This document shows, in pieces, positions 7,540 to 19,296 of a DNA stretch of 64,000 nucleotides. Location: assembly GCA_035628995.1 (NCBI GenBank), contig DASPIR010000029.1, forward strand, positions 1 to 64,000, in the 5' to 3' direction. The notes under the pieces were generated by a model, which saw only the letters and a list, made by a program, of their open reading frames with translations, made no database searches and was not told where the DNA came from. Source of the DNA: Clostridia bacterium. Lineage in GTDB: Bacteria > Bacillota > Clostridia > Lutisporales > Lutisporaceae. Numbering within the stretch: position 1 is the first letter of the stretch; each line of letters opens with the position of its first letter. The position numbers were made by a program, and so were the translations under genes.

Positions 7540-9708
7540 TTAATCTTCCCTTTTATTGCGTTTTGCCTCAACCAGAACAAAATCTATAGTTCTACTGGAG
7601 ATATCAGCATTCAGAACCCTTATTCGTGCATTGTCACCTATCCTGTAGATCTTTTTCAGCCTTTCGCCAATTAGCATGTGATGTACCTCATCATACTGAT
7701 AGTAGTCATCCTCAATGTTGCTGATGTGCACTAAACCTTCAATAGTATTTTCCAGTTCAATAAACATTCCAAAGGAAGTGACATTGGATATTATTCCGTC
7801 ATATTCCTCCCCTATCCTGTCCTTCATATACTCCGCTTTCTTGAGGTCTTCGACAGCTCTTTCCGCTTCATCCGCTGCCCGCTCTCTGATAGAACACTGC
7901 TCTGCAATACTCTCAATTATCGACTGCAGATGCTTCACTCTCTTTTCCGTGAGCTTCCCATGGATACCCTCTTTTATAATCCTGTGTATCATAAGGTCAG
8001 GATACCTTCTTATAGGCGAAGTGAAGTGGCAGTAATACTTTGCAGCAAGTCCAAAATGCCCCATGCTGGTGGAAGTATATCTTGCCTTTTTAAGAGAACG
8101 CAGCATCAATGTATTTATAATTCGCTCTTCTTTCGTCCCCTTAATCTGATCTGTAAGCTGCTGCAGTGCTTTCGGGTGAATCTCCGCGATTCCCTTAAGA
8201 TGGTATCCAAAGTTGAATATAAATTCATTAAAAGCCTGAAGCTTTTCTGCATTAGGGTCTTCATGCACTCTGTAAACGAAAGGCAGCTCTTTCCAGAACA
8301 TATCCTCAGCAATGGTTTCATTGCACACAAGCATAAATTCCTCAATTATCCGCTCAGATATTCCTCGTTCGTAAGGTCTTATTTCTATGGGCTTGCCCTT
8401 TTCATCCAGTATGATTTTGGATTCCTCAAATTCAAAATCGATGCTTCCTCTCGTGCGTCTCCTTTTGTGCAGTATTTGCATGAGGTTCTCCATTTGCTTG
8501 AAGTTATCTGCAAGATCACTGTACCTTGCCATTACTTCGGGATCATTGTCGGTAAGTATCTTGTTTACATTCTTATATGTCATTCTTTCTTTTGTCTTTA
8601 TGACACTTTCATATATCTCATATCTCTGCACCTTGCCCTTTTTGTCTATCTCCATATCACAGCTCAAGGTCAGCCTTTCTATTTGAGGATTCAAGCTGCA
8701 GATACCATTGGAAAGTCTTCTTGGCAGCATTGGCACCACCCTGTCAACCAAATATACGCTTGTGCCTCTCTTAAAAGCTTCCTTATCAAGATACGAATTT
8801 TCAAAAACATATTGAGTTACGTCAGCAATATGTACACCCAGCAAGTAATTGCCATTTGGAAGCAGCTCTACGGATACAGCATCATCCAGGTCTTTCGCAT
8901 CCTCCCCGTCTATCGTGACAATGACTTTATCCCTCAAGTCTCTTCTCTTTGCAATGTCTTCTTCGGAAACCTTCTCCGGTATTTTCTCGGCTTGGCCTTC
9001 CACCTCAGATGGGAATTCTTCCGGCAGATTGTGTCCTCTTATGATTGATATAATGTCTGTACCTACATCATCTTTATGTCCTAAAATTTCTACAACTACA
9101 CCCTCAGGGTTTCTCCTTGCCTCCGGCCATTGTGTTATCTCAACTACTACCTTATGTCCATCCTTTGCACCATTAAAGTCAGATTTGGATATGAATACAT
9201 CCTGATATATCCTCGGATCGTCAGGCACCACAAAACCAAAGCCTTTGCCATTCTCAAAGGTTCCTACAACCTTTTCGTTTGCCCGCTTCAGTATCTTGAT
9301 TACCTCGCCCTCGCTCTTCTTGGTGCCTATTTCACCTGAAGTAAGTCTTGCAATTACTCTATCATTGTTCATTGCACCATTAAGGCCTTCTGCGGGTATA
9401 AAAAGGTCATATATATCCTTGTTGTCCGGTATGAGAAAACCAAAGCCTTTTTTATTGCCTTGAATTCGACCTGCTACAAGATTCATTTTTTCAGTCACGC
9501 CATACTTATTCTTTCTTGTGACTATTATACTTCCGTCCTCAAGCAGTGAATTTATTACTTCATCAAATTCCGATGTCTGTTGAAAGTCTTGCTGAAACTC
9601 TTGAATCAGTTCATTATATGACAGGGGTTTGTACGTGTCCTCCTTCATGAAGGACAACAACTTATTCTTCATTTCCAGATTTACTTCTTTTTCTTGATTA
9701 TCCAACAC
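7540..9708 (-). CDS. rnr: Ribonuclease R (3'-5' exoribonuclease)
   Basis: A 722-residue processive 3'-to-5' exoribonuclease that degrades structured RNA and works with tmRNA in removing damaged mRNA. In order: an N-terminal winged-helix segment (about 10-80), two cold-shock/OB domains (about 80-135 and 145-215), the RNB catalytic domain (about 255-580) and an S1 domain (about 630-710). The catalytic acidic cluster is at about 267-276 (DGEDAKDLDD), and RRLSNGICSLNP and HFTSPIRRYPDL are typical RNB motifs. The start is GTG at 9708 with AGAGGTG upstream. Length and synteny (esterase-rnr-smpB-ssrA) are as in Bacillus. Confidence 0.96.
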   Translation of the reverse strand: MLDNQEKEVNLEMKNKLLSFMKEDTYKPLSYNELIQEFQQDFQQTSEFDEVINSLLEDGSIIVTRKNKYGVTEKMNLVAGRIQGNKKGFGFLIPDNKDIYDLFIPAEGLNGAMNNDRVIARLTSGEIGTKKSEGEVIKILKRANEKVVGTFENGKGFGFVVPDDPRIYQDVFISKSDFNGAKDGHKVVVEITQWPEARRNPEGVVVEILGHKDDVGTDIISIIRGHNLPEEFPSEVEGQAEKIPEKVSEEDIAKRRDLRDKVIVTIDGEDAKDLDDAVSVELLPNGNYLLGVHIADVTQYVFENSYLDKEAFKRGTSVYLVDRVVPMLPRRLSNGICSLNPQIERLTLSCDMEIDKKGKVQRYEIYESVIKTKERMTYKNVNKILTDNDPEVMARYSDLADNFKQMENLMQILHKRRRTRGSIDFEFEESKIILDEKGKPIEIRPYERGISERIIEEFMLVCNETIAEDMFWKELPFVYRVHEDPNAEKLQAFNEFIFNFGYHLKGIAEIHPKALQQLTDQIKGTKEERIINTLMLRSLKKARYTSTSMGHFGLAAKYYCHFTSPIRRYPDLMIHRIIKEGIHGKLTEKRVKHLQSIIESIAEQCSIRERAADEAERAVEDLKKAEYMKDRIGEEYDGIISNVTSFGMFIELENTIEGLVHISNIEDDYYQYDEVHHMLIGERLKKIYRIGDNARIRVLNADISSRTIDFVLVEAKRNKRED

Positions 9709-9726
9709 TGCTGCACCTCTCTTCTA

Positions 9727-9835
9727 AATATTTCACGAAATACATTTTCATCTTTATTCGAACTTCGCGTAAATGTTTCATTGGTTGTTATTGAGTTTGC
9801 ACTATGCCCAAGGGGAATACATTTGTGCACTCAAT
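9727..9835 (-). repeat. Two-hairpin dispersed element, copy A
   Basis: The minus-strand sequence starts ATTGAGTGCA (9835 downward), and its partner arm TGCA-AA-CTCAAT lies at 9790-9801. A second stem is formed by CGCGAA (9764-9769) and TTCGTG (within 9734-9740). It aligns over its whole length with copies B (47550-47660) and C (10609-10714). The first stem differs from B and C at two positions, and in both the pairing partner has changed too. It overlaps the 3' end of the esterase gene, supplying its last codons and stop. Confidence 0.75.
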
Positions 9836-10594
9836 ATTTTTTTCCTTTTCTCTTTTGAAAGCTGATTTGGTCTTTATAAAACTGTATACTTCCTCAAAAA
9901 CCTGCTCCTTTTCCTTATCGCAGGTTATTAAATGACCACTTTTTCGGAGATAAATAATGCTCTTATCTTTAGACCCTATATTGTTGTATATTATATTCGC
10001 ACTCATAGGACTGACTGTCCTGTCTCCATAGGATTGCATAACAAGCACAGGCTTTTCAATATATTTAAGGTTTGTTTTTACATATCTTATTAACTTGAAC
10101 AGATTATGCACGCTTATTATGGGGGATCTGTCATAGCTTATTATATTAATATCCTTCTTTTCCTGGTTTCTTAGTATGTATGTCTTAAAATTCCTTTCAA
10201 TAAATGAGAAGGCAGCTAATCTGCCATGTATTCTTATAGGTGCTGAAAGGGTAGCAACACCTCTGACATCATAATTTCTTGCAAGATATAGTGATAACAG
10301 TCCTCCCATGGAAAGCCCCACAGAAAATACCTCATCACACTCCTGCTTAAGTGACTTATAACCCTCCACAGCTCCGCGTATCCAATCCCTATAACCACAC
10401 CTTTTCATATCTTCAGGTGTTGTCCCGTGTCCTTTTAGAAGAATTCCCTTTACTGTATATCCTTTGTCCCGGAGGAATTCGCCCAGAAAACGCACTTCAG
10501 AGGGAGTTCCTGTGAATCCGTGAATTAGCAGTACGCCTGTATTGTTGCCTTTATAATAAAATTCTTTTGCAAATTCACTATTCATATCGTTCAA
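9788..10594 (-). CDS. Alpha/beta hydrolase, Est30/YvaK-type carboxylesterase
   Basis: A 268-residue serine hydrolase. The HGFTGTPSE motif forms the oxyanion region, GLSMGG holds the nucleophilic serine, SYGDRTV the acid and KSGHLITCD the catalytic histidine. These match the monoacylglycerol lipase / Est30 carboxylesterase family, whose gene lies between secG and rnr in many Firmicutes as here. I prefer the TTG at 10594, 8 bases after AGGAGG, over a GTG at 10603 that overlaps it. The C-terminus is odd: after the final helix a tail of about 15 residues ending PLGIVQTQ is encoded by repeat copy A. The natural substrate is unknown. Confidence 0.88.
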   Translation of the reverse strand: MNDMNSEFAKEFYYKGNNTGVLLIHGFTGTPSEVRFLGEFLRDKGYTVKGILLKGHGTTPEDMKRCGYRDWIRGAVEGYKSLKQECDEVFSVGLSMGGLLSLYLARNYDVRGVATLSAPIRIHGRLAAFSFIERNFKTYILRNQEKKDINIISYDRSPIISVHNLFKLIRYVKTNLKYIEKPVLVMQSYGDRTVSPMSANIIYNNIGSKDKSIIYLRKSGHLITCDKEKEQVFEEVYSFIKTKSAFKREKEKNIECTNVFPLGIVQTQ

Positions 10595-10608
10595 AAAAAC
10601 CACCTCCT

Positions 10609-10714
10609 AGCGTTTTAAAAAAAACATTTTTCAAACCAATTCAAATTTCATAAAACGTTTCCTTAGCGTTATTGAATTCGCACACCGCCCTATAAACATT
10701 CTGTTGCGTTCAAT
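10609..10714 (-). repeat. Two-hairpin dispersed element, copy C
   Basis: The minus strand starts ATTGAACGCA (10714 downward), paired with TGCG-AA-TTCAAT at 10671-10682. The second stem is CGTTTTA (10651-10657) with TAAAACG (10611-10617). This stem has a different sequence from copies A and B but the same position. The element ends directly against the AGGAGG ribosome binding site of the esterase gene, so it would be in that gene's 5' leader. Confidence 0.75.
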
Positions 10715-10807
10715 ACTACAATTATTATGGACATATTTGCACTATTACATTCAGAAGGCTTTTTCTGCAATTTAGATAATCAGCATCACCAGAAAACTGT
10801 TTCTTTT

Positions 10808-11077
10808 TTATTTGAGCTTTTGCAGCAGATACCCGAACGATACAATATTCGCAAGCACTACCAACGGGATTCCCAGTGTAAATTTCAAATGCTTGGTTTT
10901 GTGGTGGAAAAGGCTCATTCCCAGGAGTACGCCTAACCCGCCTCCCAAAAGTCCCACAATGAAAATGCTGCTCTCTCTGATCCTCCATTTGTGCCTGTGC
11001 GCTTTATGCTTATCTATTCCCATAATCGCTAAAGCTGATATATTGATAACAAAAAGATATATAAATAATACTTTCAT
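10808..11077 (-). CDS. DUF1294 family small membrane protein
   Basis: An 89-residue protein with two or three hydrophobic helices. The pattern MGIDKHKAHRHKWRIRES, then GLLGGGLGVLLGM, then HKTKHLKFTLGIP is the conserved core of DUF1294. Function is unknown. The second of two adjacent ATG codons (11077) is 6 bases from GGAG and is preferred. It lies downstream of hppA, but a terminator at 11096-11131 separates them. Confidence 0.85.
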   Translation of the reverse strand: MKVLFIYLFVINISALAIMGIDKHKAHRHKWRIRESSIFIVGLLGGGLGVLLGMSLFHHKTKHLKFTLGIPLVVLANIVSFGYLLQKLK

Positions 11078-11095
11078 CATAATCTCCTTTGCTAT

Positions 11096-11131
11096 AAAAA
11101 ATAAAAAGATGATAATTTCTACCATCTCTTT
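11096..11131 (-). terminator. Intrinsic terminator downstream of hppA
   Basis: On the minus strand an 8-bp stem (AGATGGTA / TATCATCT, one G-U pair) with a GAAAT loop is followed by TTTTATTTTTT. Confidence 0.7.
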
Positions 11132-11185
11132 AATATTACATGATTATATGTTTATTATCAAATCAGACTCTGTATACGTAGAATA

Positions 11186-13150
11186 CTACAGGAATAATGG
11201 TGCAAATACCAATGAAACTATAGTCATGAGCTTTATAAGTATATTCATAGAAGGTCCTGCTGTATCTTTAAATGGGTCTCCTACAGTATCTCCTACAATT
11301 GCGGCTTTATGTGGTTCGCCGCCCTTTCCGCCATGCTCGCCGGACTCTATATATTTCTTGGCATTATCCCATGCGCCACCTGAGTTTGCCATCATAATTG
11401 CCAGGAGCACCCCTGTAACAACCGCGCCGGCTATCAGTCCTCCAAGAGCACCTTTGCCAAGTAATAATCCTACAAGAATTGGAGCTGCTACAGCCAGAAC
11501 TCCCGGTATTATCATTTCTTTTAGAGCTGCTTTTGTTGAAATATCAACGCACGTTGCATAATCTGGTTTTGTTTTGCCTTCCATGATGCCCGGCATCTCC
11601 TTGAACTGTCTCCTAACCTCTTCAATCATCTGATAAGCAGCTTTGCCCACAGCTTCCATAGTAAGTGCGGCAAAGAGGAAAGGCAGCATGCCTCCGATAA
11701 ACAAGCCTATCATTACATTAGGATCAAGTATGTCAATTCTGTCAAGCTGCACAGCCTGTGAGTAAGATGCAAAAAGTGCAAGGGCTGTCAATGCTGCAGA
11801 ACCAATAGCAAAGCCCTTTCCTATTGCAGCTGTTGTATTTCCTACTGAATCGAGCTTATCAGTTATTGCTCTGACTGACTTGGGAAGGCCTGCCATTTCC
11901 GCGATGCCCCCTGCATTGTCAGCTATAGGTCCATAAGCATCTACCGCAACTGTCATACCGGTTGTCGAAAGCATTCCAACTGCTGCAAGGGCTATACCAT
12001 AAAGACCTGCAGCCTTATATGATACAAGTATTGCTAAAGCAATGAACAGTACTGGAGCTACAGTGGAGAGCATACCTACTCCTAGTCCGCTTATTATTGT
12101 TGTAGCTGCCCCAGTATTTGACTGCTGGGCTATTTTCTTTACATATTTGTAATCACCTGAAGTATATATTTCAGTAAGATAGCCTATTATCATACCTACA
12201 ATAAGTCCTGCGGCAATCGCCCAGAACGCATTCAAATTGCCGAACATATAACGGCTTAATACAAAAGATGCAATTATTACTATAATTGCGCTGCCGTAAG
12301 TTCCATTTCTAAGAGCACTCTGAGGATTGCTCTTCTCATCAGTCCTTACAAAGGCTGTTCCTATTATAGAAGCCACAATGCCTATAGCTGATAGAAGCAG
12401 CGGGAATAATACACCCTCTACCCTGCCTGCATAAAAAACAGCACCAAGAGTTATAGCAGAAATAATCGATCCCACATATGATTCAAACAAGTCTGCTCCC
12501 ATACCGGCAACATCACCCACATTGTCACCAACGTTATCTGCTATAACAGCTGGGTTTCTCGGGTCATCCTCCGGTATGCCGGCTTCCACCTTACCCACAA
12601 GGTCTGCGCCAACGTCAGCTGCTTTTGTAAAAATACCGCCGCCGACACGGGCAAATAGCGCAATGGAGCTTGCTCCCAAGCCAAAACCTGTTACTATGTT
12701 AGCATCCCTGATTATCATATATAAAGCACCCACACCCAGGAGACCCAGCCCCACAACACACATACCCATTACAGCTCCGCCCTTGAAAGCAATACCAAGT
12801 GCTTCATTCTGTCCACTTTGCGCTGCGTTCGCAGTCCTGGCATTTGCCTTTGTAGCCACCTGCATTCCGATAAAGCCTGCAAGTACTGAGCAGCCTGCTC
12901 CAGCAACGAAACATATGGCTGTTAGCCAGCTTTTAAGGAAAATACCTAATATGACAGACATAACTACGACGAACACGGCAAGTACCTTATACTCCCTGAA
13001 CAGGAATGCCATGGCCCCTTCATGAATAAAACCCATTATTTCCTTCATCCTGTCGTTACCGGGGTCTTTCTTAATTATGCTGGCAGCCAAAACCCATGCA
13101 AAAATCAAAGCAAGCACTCCTGACAGCGGAGCCAGAATCATTAAATCCAT
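11186..13150 (-). CDS. hppA: K+-dependent membrane-bound pyrophosphatase (H+ or Na+ pumping)
   Basis: A 654-residue integral membrane protein with about 16 transmembrane helices that couples pyrophosphate hydrolysis to ion pumping. The substrate site is clear: [19 protein letters not shown] at about 171-189 and DNVGDNVGD at about 205-213. The segment GNTTAA at about 437-442 has the alanine typical of the potassium-dependent subgroup. Whether it pumps protons or sodium cannot be decided by eye. Energy saving through pyrophosphate is common in anaerobic amino-acid fermenters. Start ATG with a good AGGAGGG upstream. It follows secG but has a hairpin in between. Confidence 0.95.
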   Translation of the reverse strand: MDLMILAPLSGVLALIFAWVLAASIIKKDPGNDRMKEIMGFIHEGAMAFLFREYKVLAVFVVVMSVILGIFLKSWLTAICFVAGAGCSVLAGFIGMQVATKANARTANAAQSGQNEALGIAFKGGAVMGMCVVGLGLLGVGALYMIIRDANIVTGFGLGASSIALFARVGGGIFTKAADVGADLVGKVEAGIPEDDPRNPAVIADNVGDNVGDVAGMGADLFESYVGSIISAITLGAVFYAGRVEGVLFPLLLSAIGIVASIIGTAFVRTDEKSNPQSALRNGTYGSAIIVIIASFVLSRYMFGNLNAFWAIAAGLIVGMIIGYLTEIYTSGDYKYVKKIAQQSNTGAATTIISGLGVGMLSTVAPVLFIALAILVSYKAAGLYGIALAAVGMLSTTGMTVAVDAYGPIADNAGGIAEMAGLPKSVRAITDKLDSVGNTTAAIGKGFAIGSAALTALALFASYSQAVQLDRIDILDPNVMIGLFIGGMLPFLFAALTMEAVGKAAYQMIEEVRRQFKEMPGIMEGKTKPDYATCVDISTKAALKEMIIPGVLAVAAPILVGLLLGKGALGGLIAGAVVTGVLLAIMMANSGGAWDNAKKYIESGEHGGKGGEPHKAAIVGDTVGDPFKDTAGPSMNILIKLMTIVSLVFAPLFL

Positions 13151-13214
13151 TCAATAACCCTCCTAATACATTAATGTGATATACTATAATACTGTATACA
13201 TGCCTGGGACATAA

Positions 13215-13241
13215 TATAGCCTAACAAAATGTCAGGCTATA
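13215..13241 (-). terminator. Hairpin between secG and hppA
   Basis: TATAGCCTAACA (13215-13226) and TGTCAGGCTATA (13230-13241) pair at 11 of 12 positions. The following T run on the minus strand is poor, so it may be an attenuator or an RNA-processing signal rather than a full terminator. Confidence 0.5.
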
Positions 13242-13253
13242 ATTATCAAAATA

Positions 13254-13484
13254 TTATTTTACAAGTACCAATACAACAGATAAAATCATGAACACAATTG
13301 CAGTTACTGTTGTCAGCTTCGAAAACAATGCTTCGTATCCTTTGCTTGCTTTCTTTCCGAAAAGCTGCTCTGCTCCCCCAGCTATTGAACCGGACAAACC
13401 GGCACTTCTTCCCGGCTGTAGAAGCACGCTTACAATCAGCGTCACACAAACAATGTACTGTAAAATTACTAAAGCTATTCTCAC
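13254..13484 (-). CDS. secG: Preprotein translocase subunit SecG
   Basis: A 76-residue protein with two hydrophobic helices (about residues 2-20 and 52-74) around a conserved polar loop. The loop contains VSVLLQPGRSAGLSGSIAGG and GAEQLFGKK, the hallmark of SecG, a non-essential subunit of the SecYEG channel. The start is GTG at 13484, 6 bases after GGGAGGTG; upstream starts would precede this ribosome binding site. It lies between eno and hppA, with a terminator-like hairpin on each side. Confidence 0.93.
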   Translation of the reverse strand: MRIALVILQYIVCVTLIVSVLLQPGRSAGLSGSIAGGAEQLFGKKASKGYEALFSKLTTVTAIVFMILSVVLVLVK

Positions 13485-13629
13485 TCCCAGCACCTCCCAT
13501 CTTACTGTAGTTATCATCACATTGTGCTAAAAGAACGCGAAGGTTATTACTATTCTTTCGCTCTTTCTGCCTTTTATGCGCCTAATCATTAGGCGAAATC
13601 CTATAAACAACATTTTAACACATAGAGAG

Positions 13630-13675
13630 ATAAAATACAATAATGGGATATTTACTATACCCCATTATTGTATCA
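13630..13675 (-). terminator. Strong intrinsic terminator after eno
   Basis: ATACAATAATGGG (13637-13649) and CCCATTATTGTAT (13663-13675) pair perfectly over 13 bp. On the minus strand the stem is followed by TTTTATC. It marks the end of the glycolytic transcript. Confidence 0.75.
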
Positions 13676-13698
13676 CATATTTTTATATTGTATAGCAC

Positions 13699-15003
<1,305 letters not shown>

Positions 15004-15033
15004 TCATTATCCTCCTTAAAGTTAATATATTTA

Positions 15034-15786
15034 TTATAGGTTATAATTAACAATCTTAGAAAACTCGGCTGCATCCAAGCTTGCTCCGCCTACCAGGGCT
15101 CCGTCGATTTCGGGCATATCCATAAGCTCCCTTGTGTTTGAAGCCTTTACGCTGCCTCCATAAAGTATTCGAGTCTTATCAGCTGCTTCATTCCCGAGCT
15201 TTTCTATGAGTTGTTTTCTTATGAAGCCTATCACTTCATTGGCATCCTGGCTGGTGGCAGTTTTGCCTGTTCCTATTGCCCAAACTGGCTCGTAAGCTAT
15301 TACAAGGTCATCGAGATTTCTGTTCTCCAAGCCTTCAAGACAGCCATTCAACTGAGTGGCAATTACATCGAAGGCTGCTCCTGTTTCTCTTTGTTCGAGA
15401 GTCTCTCCTACACAGAGAATTGGTTTTAGTCCGTGGTCTAATGCAGCAATGACCTTCTTGTTTATTTCGGAATCATCCTCCTTGAAATACTGTCTGCGCT
15501 CAGAATGACCCAGTATTACATATTCAATCTTTATATCCTTTAAAAAAACTGGAGAAATCTCGCCTGTATACGCACCGCTGTCCTTATAGTGCATATTCTG
15601 TGCTCCGACACCTATGTTGCTCCCACTTGCAGCTTTAACTGCTTCATTGAGACATACAAAGGTCGGACATACAACTACTTCAGCATCCGAACCCTTTACA
15701 AGTGGCTTTAGATCCTCTACAAGCTTAATTGCTTCGCTGACAGTTTTGTTCATTTTCCAGTTGCCAGCTATTAATGGTCTACGCAT
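15034..15786 (-). CDS. tpiA: Triose-phosphate isomerase
   Basis: A 250-residue TIM-barrel enzyme that interconverts dihydroxyacetone phosphate and glyceraldehyde 3-phosphate. Catalytic residues are visible: K11 in AGNWKMN, the histidine in [12 protein letters not shown] (near 95) and the glutamate in [13 protein letters not shown] (near 167). The phosphate-binding loop ILYGGSVK is near the end. It sits 14 bp after pgk and 33 bp before eno in one transcription unit. Confidence 0.98.
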   Translation of the reverse strand: MRRPLIAGNWKMNKTVSEAIKLVEDLKPLVKGSDAEVVVCPTFVCLNEAVKAASGSNIGVGAQNMHYKDSGAYTGEISPVFLKDIKIEYVILGHSERRQYFKEDDSEINKKVIAALDHGLKPILCVGETLEQRETGAAFDVIATQLNGCLEGLENRNLDDLVIAYEPVWAIGTGKTATSQDANEVIGFIRKQLIEKLGNEAADKTRILYGGSVKASNTRELMDMPEIDGALVGGASLDAAEFSKIVNYNL

Positions 15787-15800
15787 AATTTATACCTCAC

Positions 15801-16988
15801 TTATTTTTCGTTTATCACATCGATGCCCGGGAGTATCTTGCCCTCGAGAAATTCAAGGGAAGCCCCGCCGCCAGTAGATATATGGGTTATTTTATCTGCA
15901 AAGCCCAGTTGTTCGATTGCTGCAGCAGAATCGCCGCCTCCGACAATCGTGGTGCCCTTGCATTCAGACATTGCCTCAGCTAGTGCAAAGGTACCCTTGG
16001 CAAAGTTCGACATTTCAAACACACCCATTGGTCCATTCCATACAACCGTCTTTGCATGCTTAACTATATCGGCAAAAACCTCTCTTGTATGTTCTCCAAT
16101 ATCCAGGCCTAGCTGATCCTCAGGTATCATATTTGCTGTTACTGTACGCCTGTGTGCATCATTATTAAATTCAGAAGCAACTACTATATCAATGGGAAGC
16201 AGCAGTTTAACACGCTTCTCCTCAGCTTTTCTGAGTATCTCCCCTGCCAGCTCCACCTTGTCGGCCTCGAGTATTGACTTTCCTATTTCATAGCCCATCG
16301 CTTTATAGAAGGTAAACGCCATACCCCCCCCGATTAGAAGTGCATCAACCTTATCCATAAGGTTCTCTATGACTCCTATCTTATCAGAGACCTTAGCTCC
16401 TCCCAATATAGCCACAAATGGCCTGACCGGTGAAGTAAGGGCTTTACCCATGATGTCCAGTTCCTTCTTTATCAGGAATCCTATAGCTGAAGGCAGATAT
16501 TCTGCAATTCCTGCTGTTGTGGCATGTGCTCTGTGTGCTGTACCGAAAGCATCATTGACATATATATCACCGAGTGCCGCAAGCTTCTTTGAAAATTCCT
16601 TGTCGTTCTTTTCTTCCTCTTCATAGAACCTTACATTCTCAAGCAGCATGACCTCGCTTTCCTTAAGACTGTTAACCATTGCCAGCACTTCATCTCCAAT
16701 GACATCACCAGCAAGCTTGACATCAGCTCCGAGCTTTTGGGCTAATCTTTCAGCCACCGGCTTCAGAGAATACTTCATATTGAACTTTCCCTTAGGTCTT
16801 CCAAGATGGGACATCAATATTACTTTAGCATTGTGCTCCCTTAAGTACTTGATTGTAGGAAGCGCCTCTCTTATTCTCCTGTCGTCTGTAATGCTTCCAT
16901 TTTCATCTATTGGCACATTAAAGTCAACCCTTACAAGCACTTTTTTTCCATTAACATCTATATCCTGTATGGATTTTTTGTTCAGCAC
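15801..16988 (-). CDS. pgk: Phosphoglycerate kinase
   Basis: A 395-residue enzyme that makes ATP from 1,3-bisphosphoglycerate. The N-terminal [14 protein letters not shown] and MSHLGRPKG bind the phosphoglycerate and the C-terminal [13 protein letters not shown] binds the nucleotide. The start is GTG at 16988, 6 bases after GGAGGG. Full length for the family. It lies 87 bp after gap and directly before tpiA. Confidence 0.98.
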   Translation of the reverse strand: MLNKKSIQDIDVNGKKVLVRVDFNVPIDENGSITDDRRIREALPTIKYLREHNAKVILMSHLGRPKGKFNMKYSLKPVAERLAQKLGADVKLAGDVIGDEVLAMVNSLKESEVMLLENVRFYEEEEKNDKEFSKKLAALGDIYVNDAFGTAHRAHATTAGIAEYLPSAIGFLIKKELDIMGKALTSPVRPFVAILGGAKVSDKIGVIENLMDKVDALLIGGGMAFTFYKAMGYEIGKSILEADKVELAGEILRKAEEKRVKLLLPIDIVVASEFNNDAHRRTVTANMIPEDQLGLDIGEHTREVFADIVKHAKTVVWNGPMGVFEMSNFAKGTFALAEAMSECKGTTIVGGGDSAAAIEQLGFADKITHISTGGGASLEFLEGKILPGIDVINEK

Positions 16989-17075
16989 GAGAATCCCTCC
17001 TAATCCATCAAATTATCTTTAAATATATTTAGCCCGGCTTTGAGGTTACCTGCAAAACCGGACTATAGTGTAGAC

Positions 17076-19117
<2,042 letters not shown>

Positions 19118-19142
19118 CTTTTTACCTCTATGGCCAAATTTT

Positions 19143-19168
19143 ATCCCACATACATTAATAACGTCCCG
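19143..19168 (-). promoter_or_regulatory. Probable CggR operator (two direct half-sites 20 bp apart)
   Basis: Minus strand: CGGGAC (19163-19168) and TGGGAT (19143-19148), with start-to-start distance 20 bp. The second half-site is followed after six bases by TGGC, comparable with TGTC. This is the spacing of the Bacillus CggR operator as I recall it, CGGGAC-N6-TGTC-N4 repeated. The first half-site lies at the predicted transcription start. Confidence 0.6.
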
Positions 19169-19176
19169 TCTAGATA

Positions 19177-19205
19177 ATTATATTATATGCAAATCCCAAT
19201 TTCAA
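19177..19205 (-). promoter_or_regulatory. Sigma-A promoter of the glycolytic operon
   Basis: TTGAAA (19200-19205) and TATAAT (19177-19182) on the minus strand are separated by 17 bases, about 60 bases before cggR. Confidence 0.8.
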
Positions 19206-19268
19206 TATATAAATGTATTATTTGTTATTTTTTTAAAACTTATTAAGAGAGTATTGTGCAAAATTGCG

Positions 19269-19296
19269 AAAAATAAAAAAGCGGCTTACACCGCTT
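19269..19296 (-). terminator. Intrinsic terminator of rpoN
   Basis: AAGCGG/CCGCTT stem (19279-19296) followed on the minus strand by TTTTTTATTTTT. It overlaps the last two bases of the rpoN stop codon and isolates cggR from rpoN. Confidence 0.85.

Noticed and set aside
7930-9048. Long open frame (372 codons) on the plus strand
   Set aside because: It lies entirely antisense to rnr, has no ribosome binding site, and encodes a low-complexity cysteine/phenylalanine-rich product.
10812-11561. Open frame of 249 codons on the plus strand
   Set aside because: It covers the antisense of the DUF1294 gene and the hppA 3' end, is rich in Pro/Ser and has no family likeness.
13520-13620. Palindrome CGCCTAAT/ATTAGGCG near secG, considered as another copy of the dispersed element
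   Set aside because: It forms a hairpin but lacks the ATTGA..TCAAT stem and the AATAAC..AAGGAAA block shared by copies A-C.
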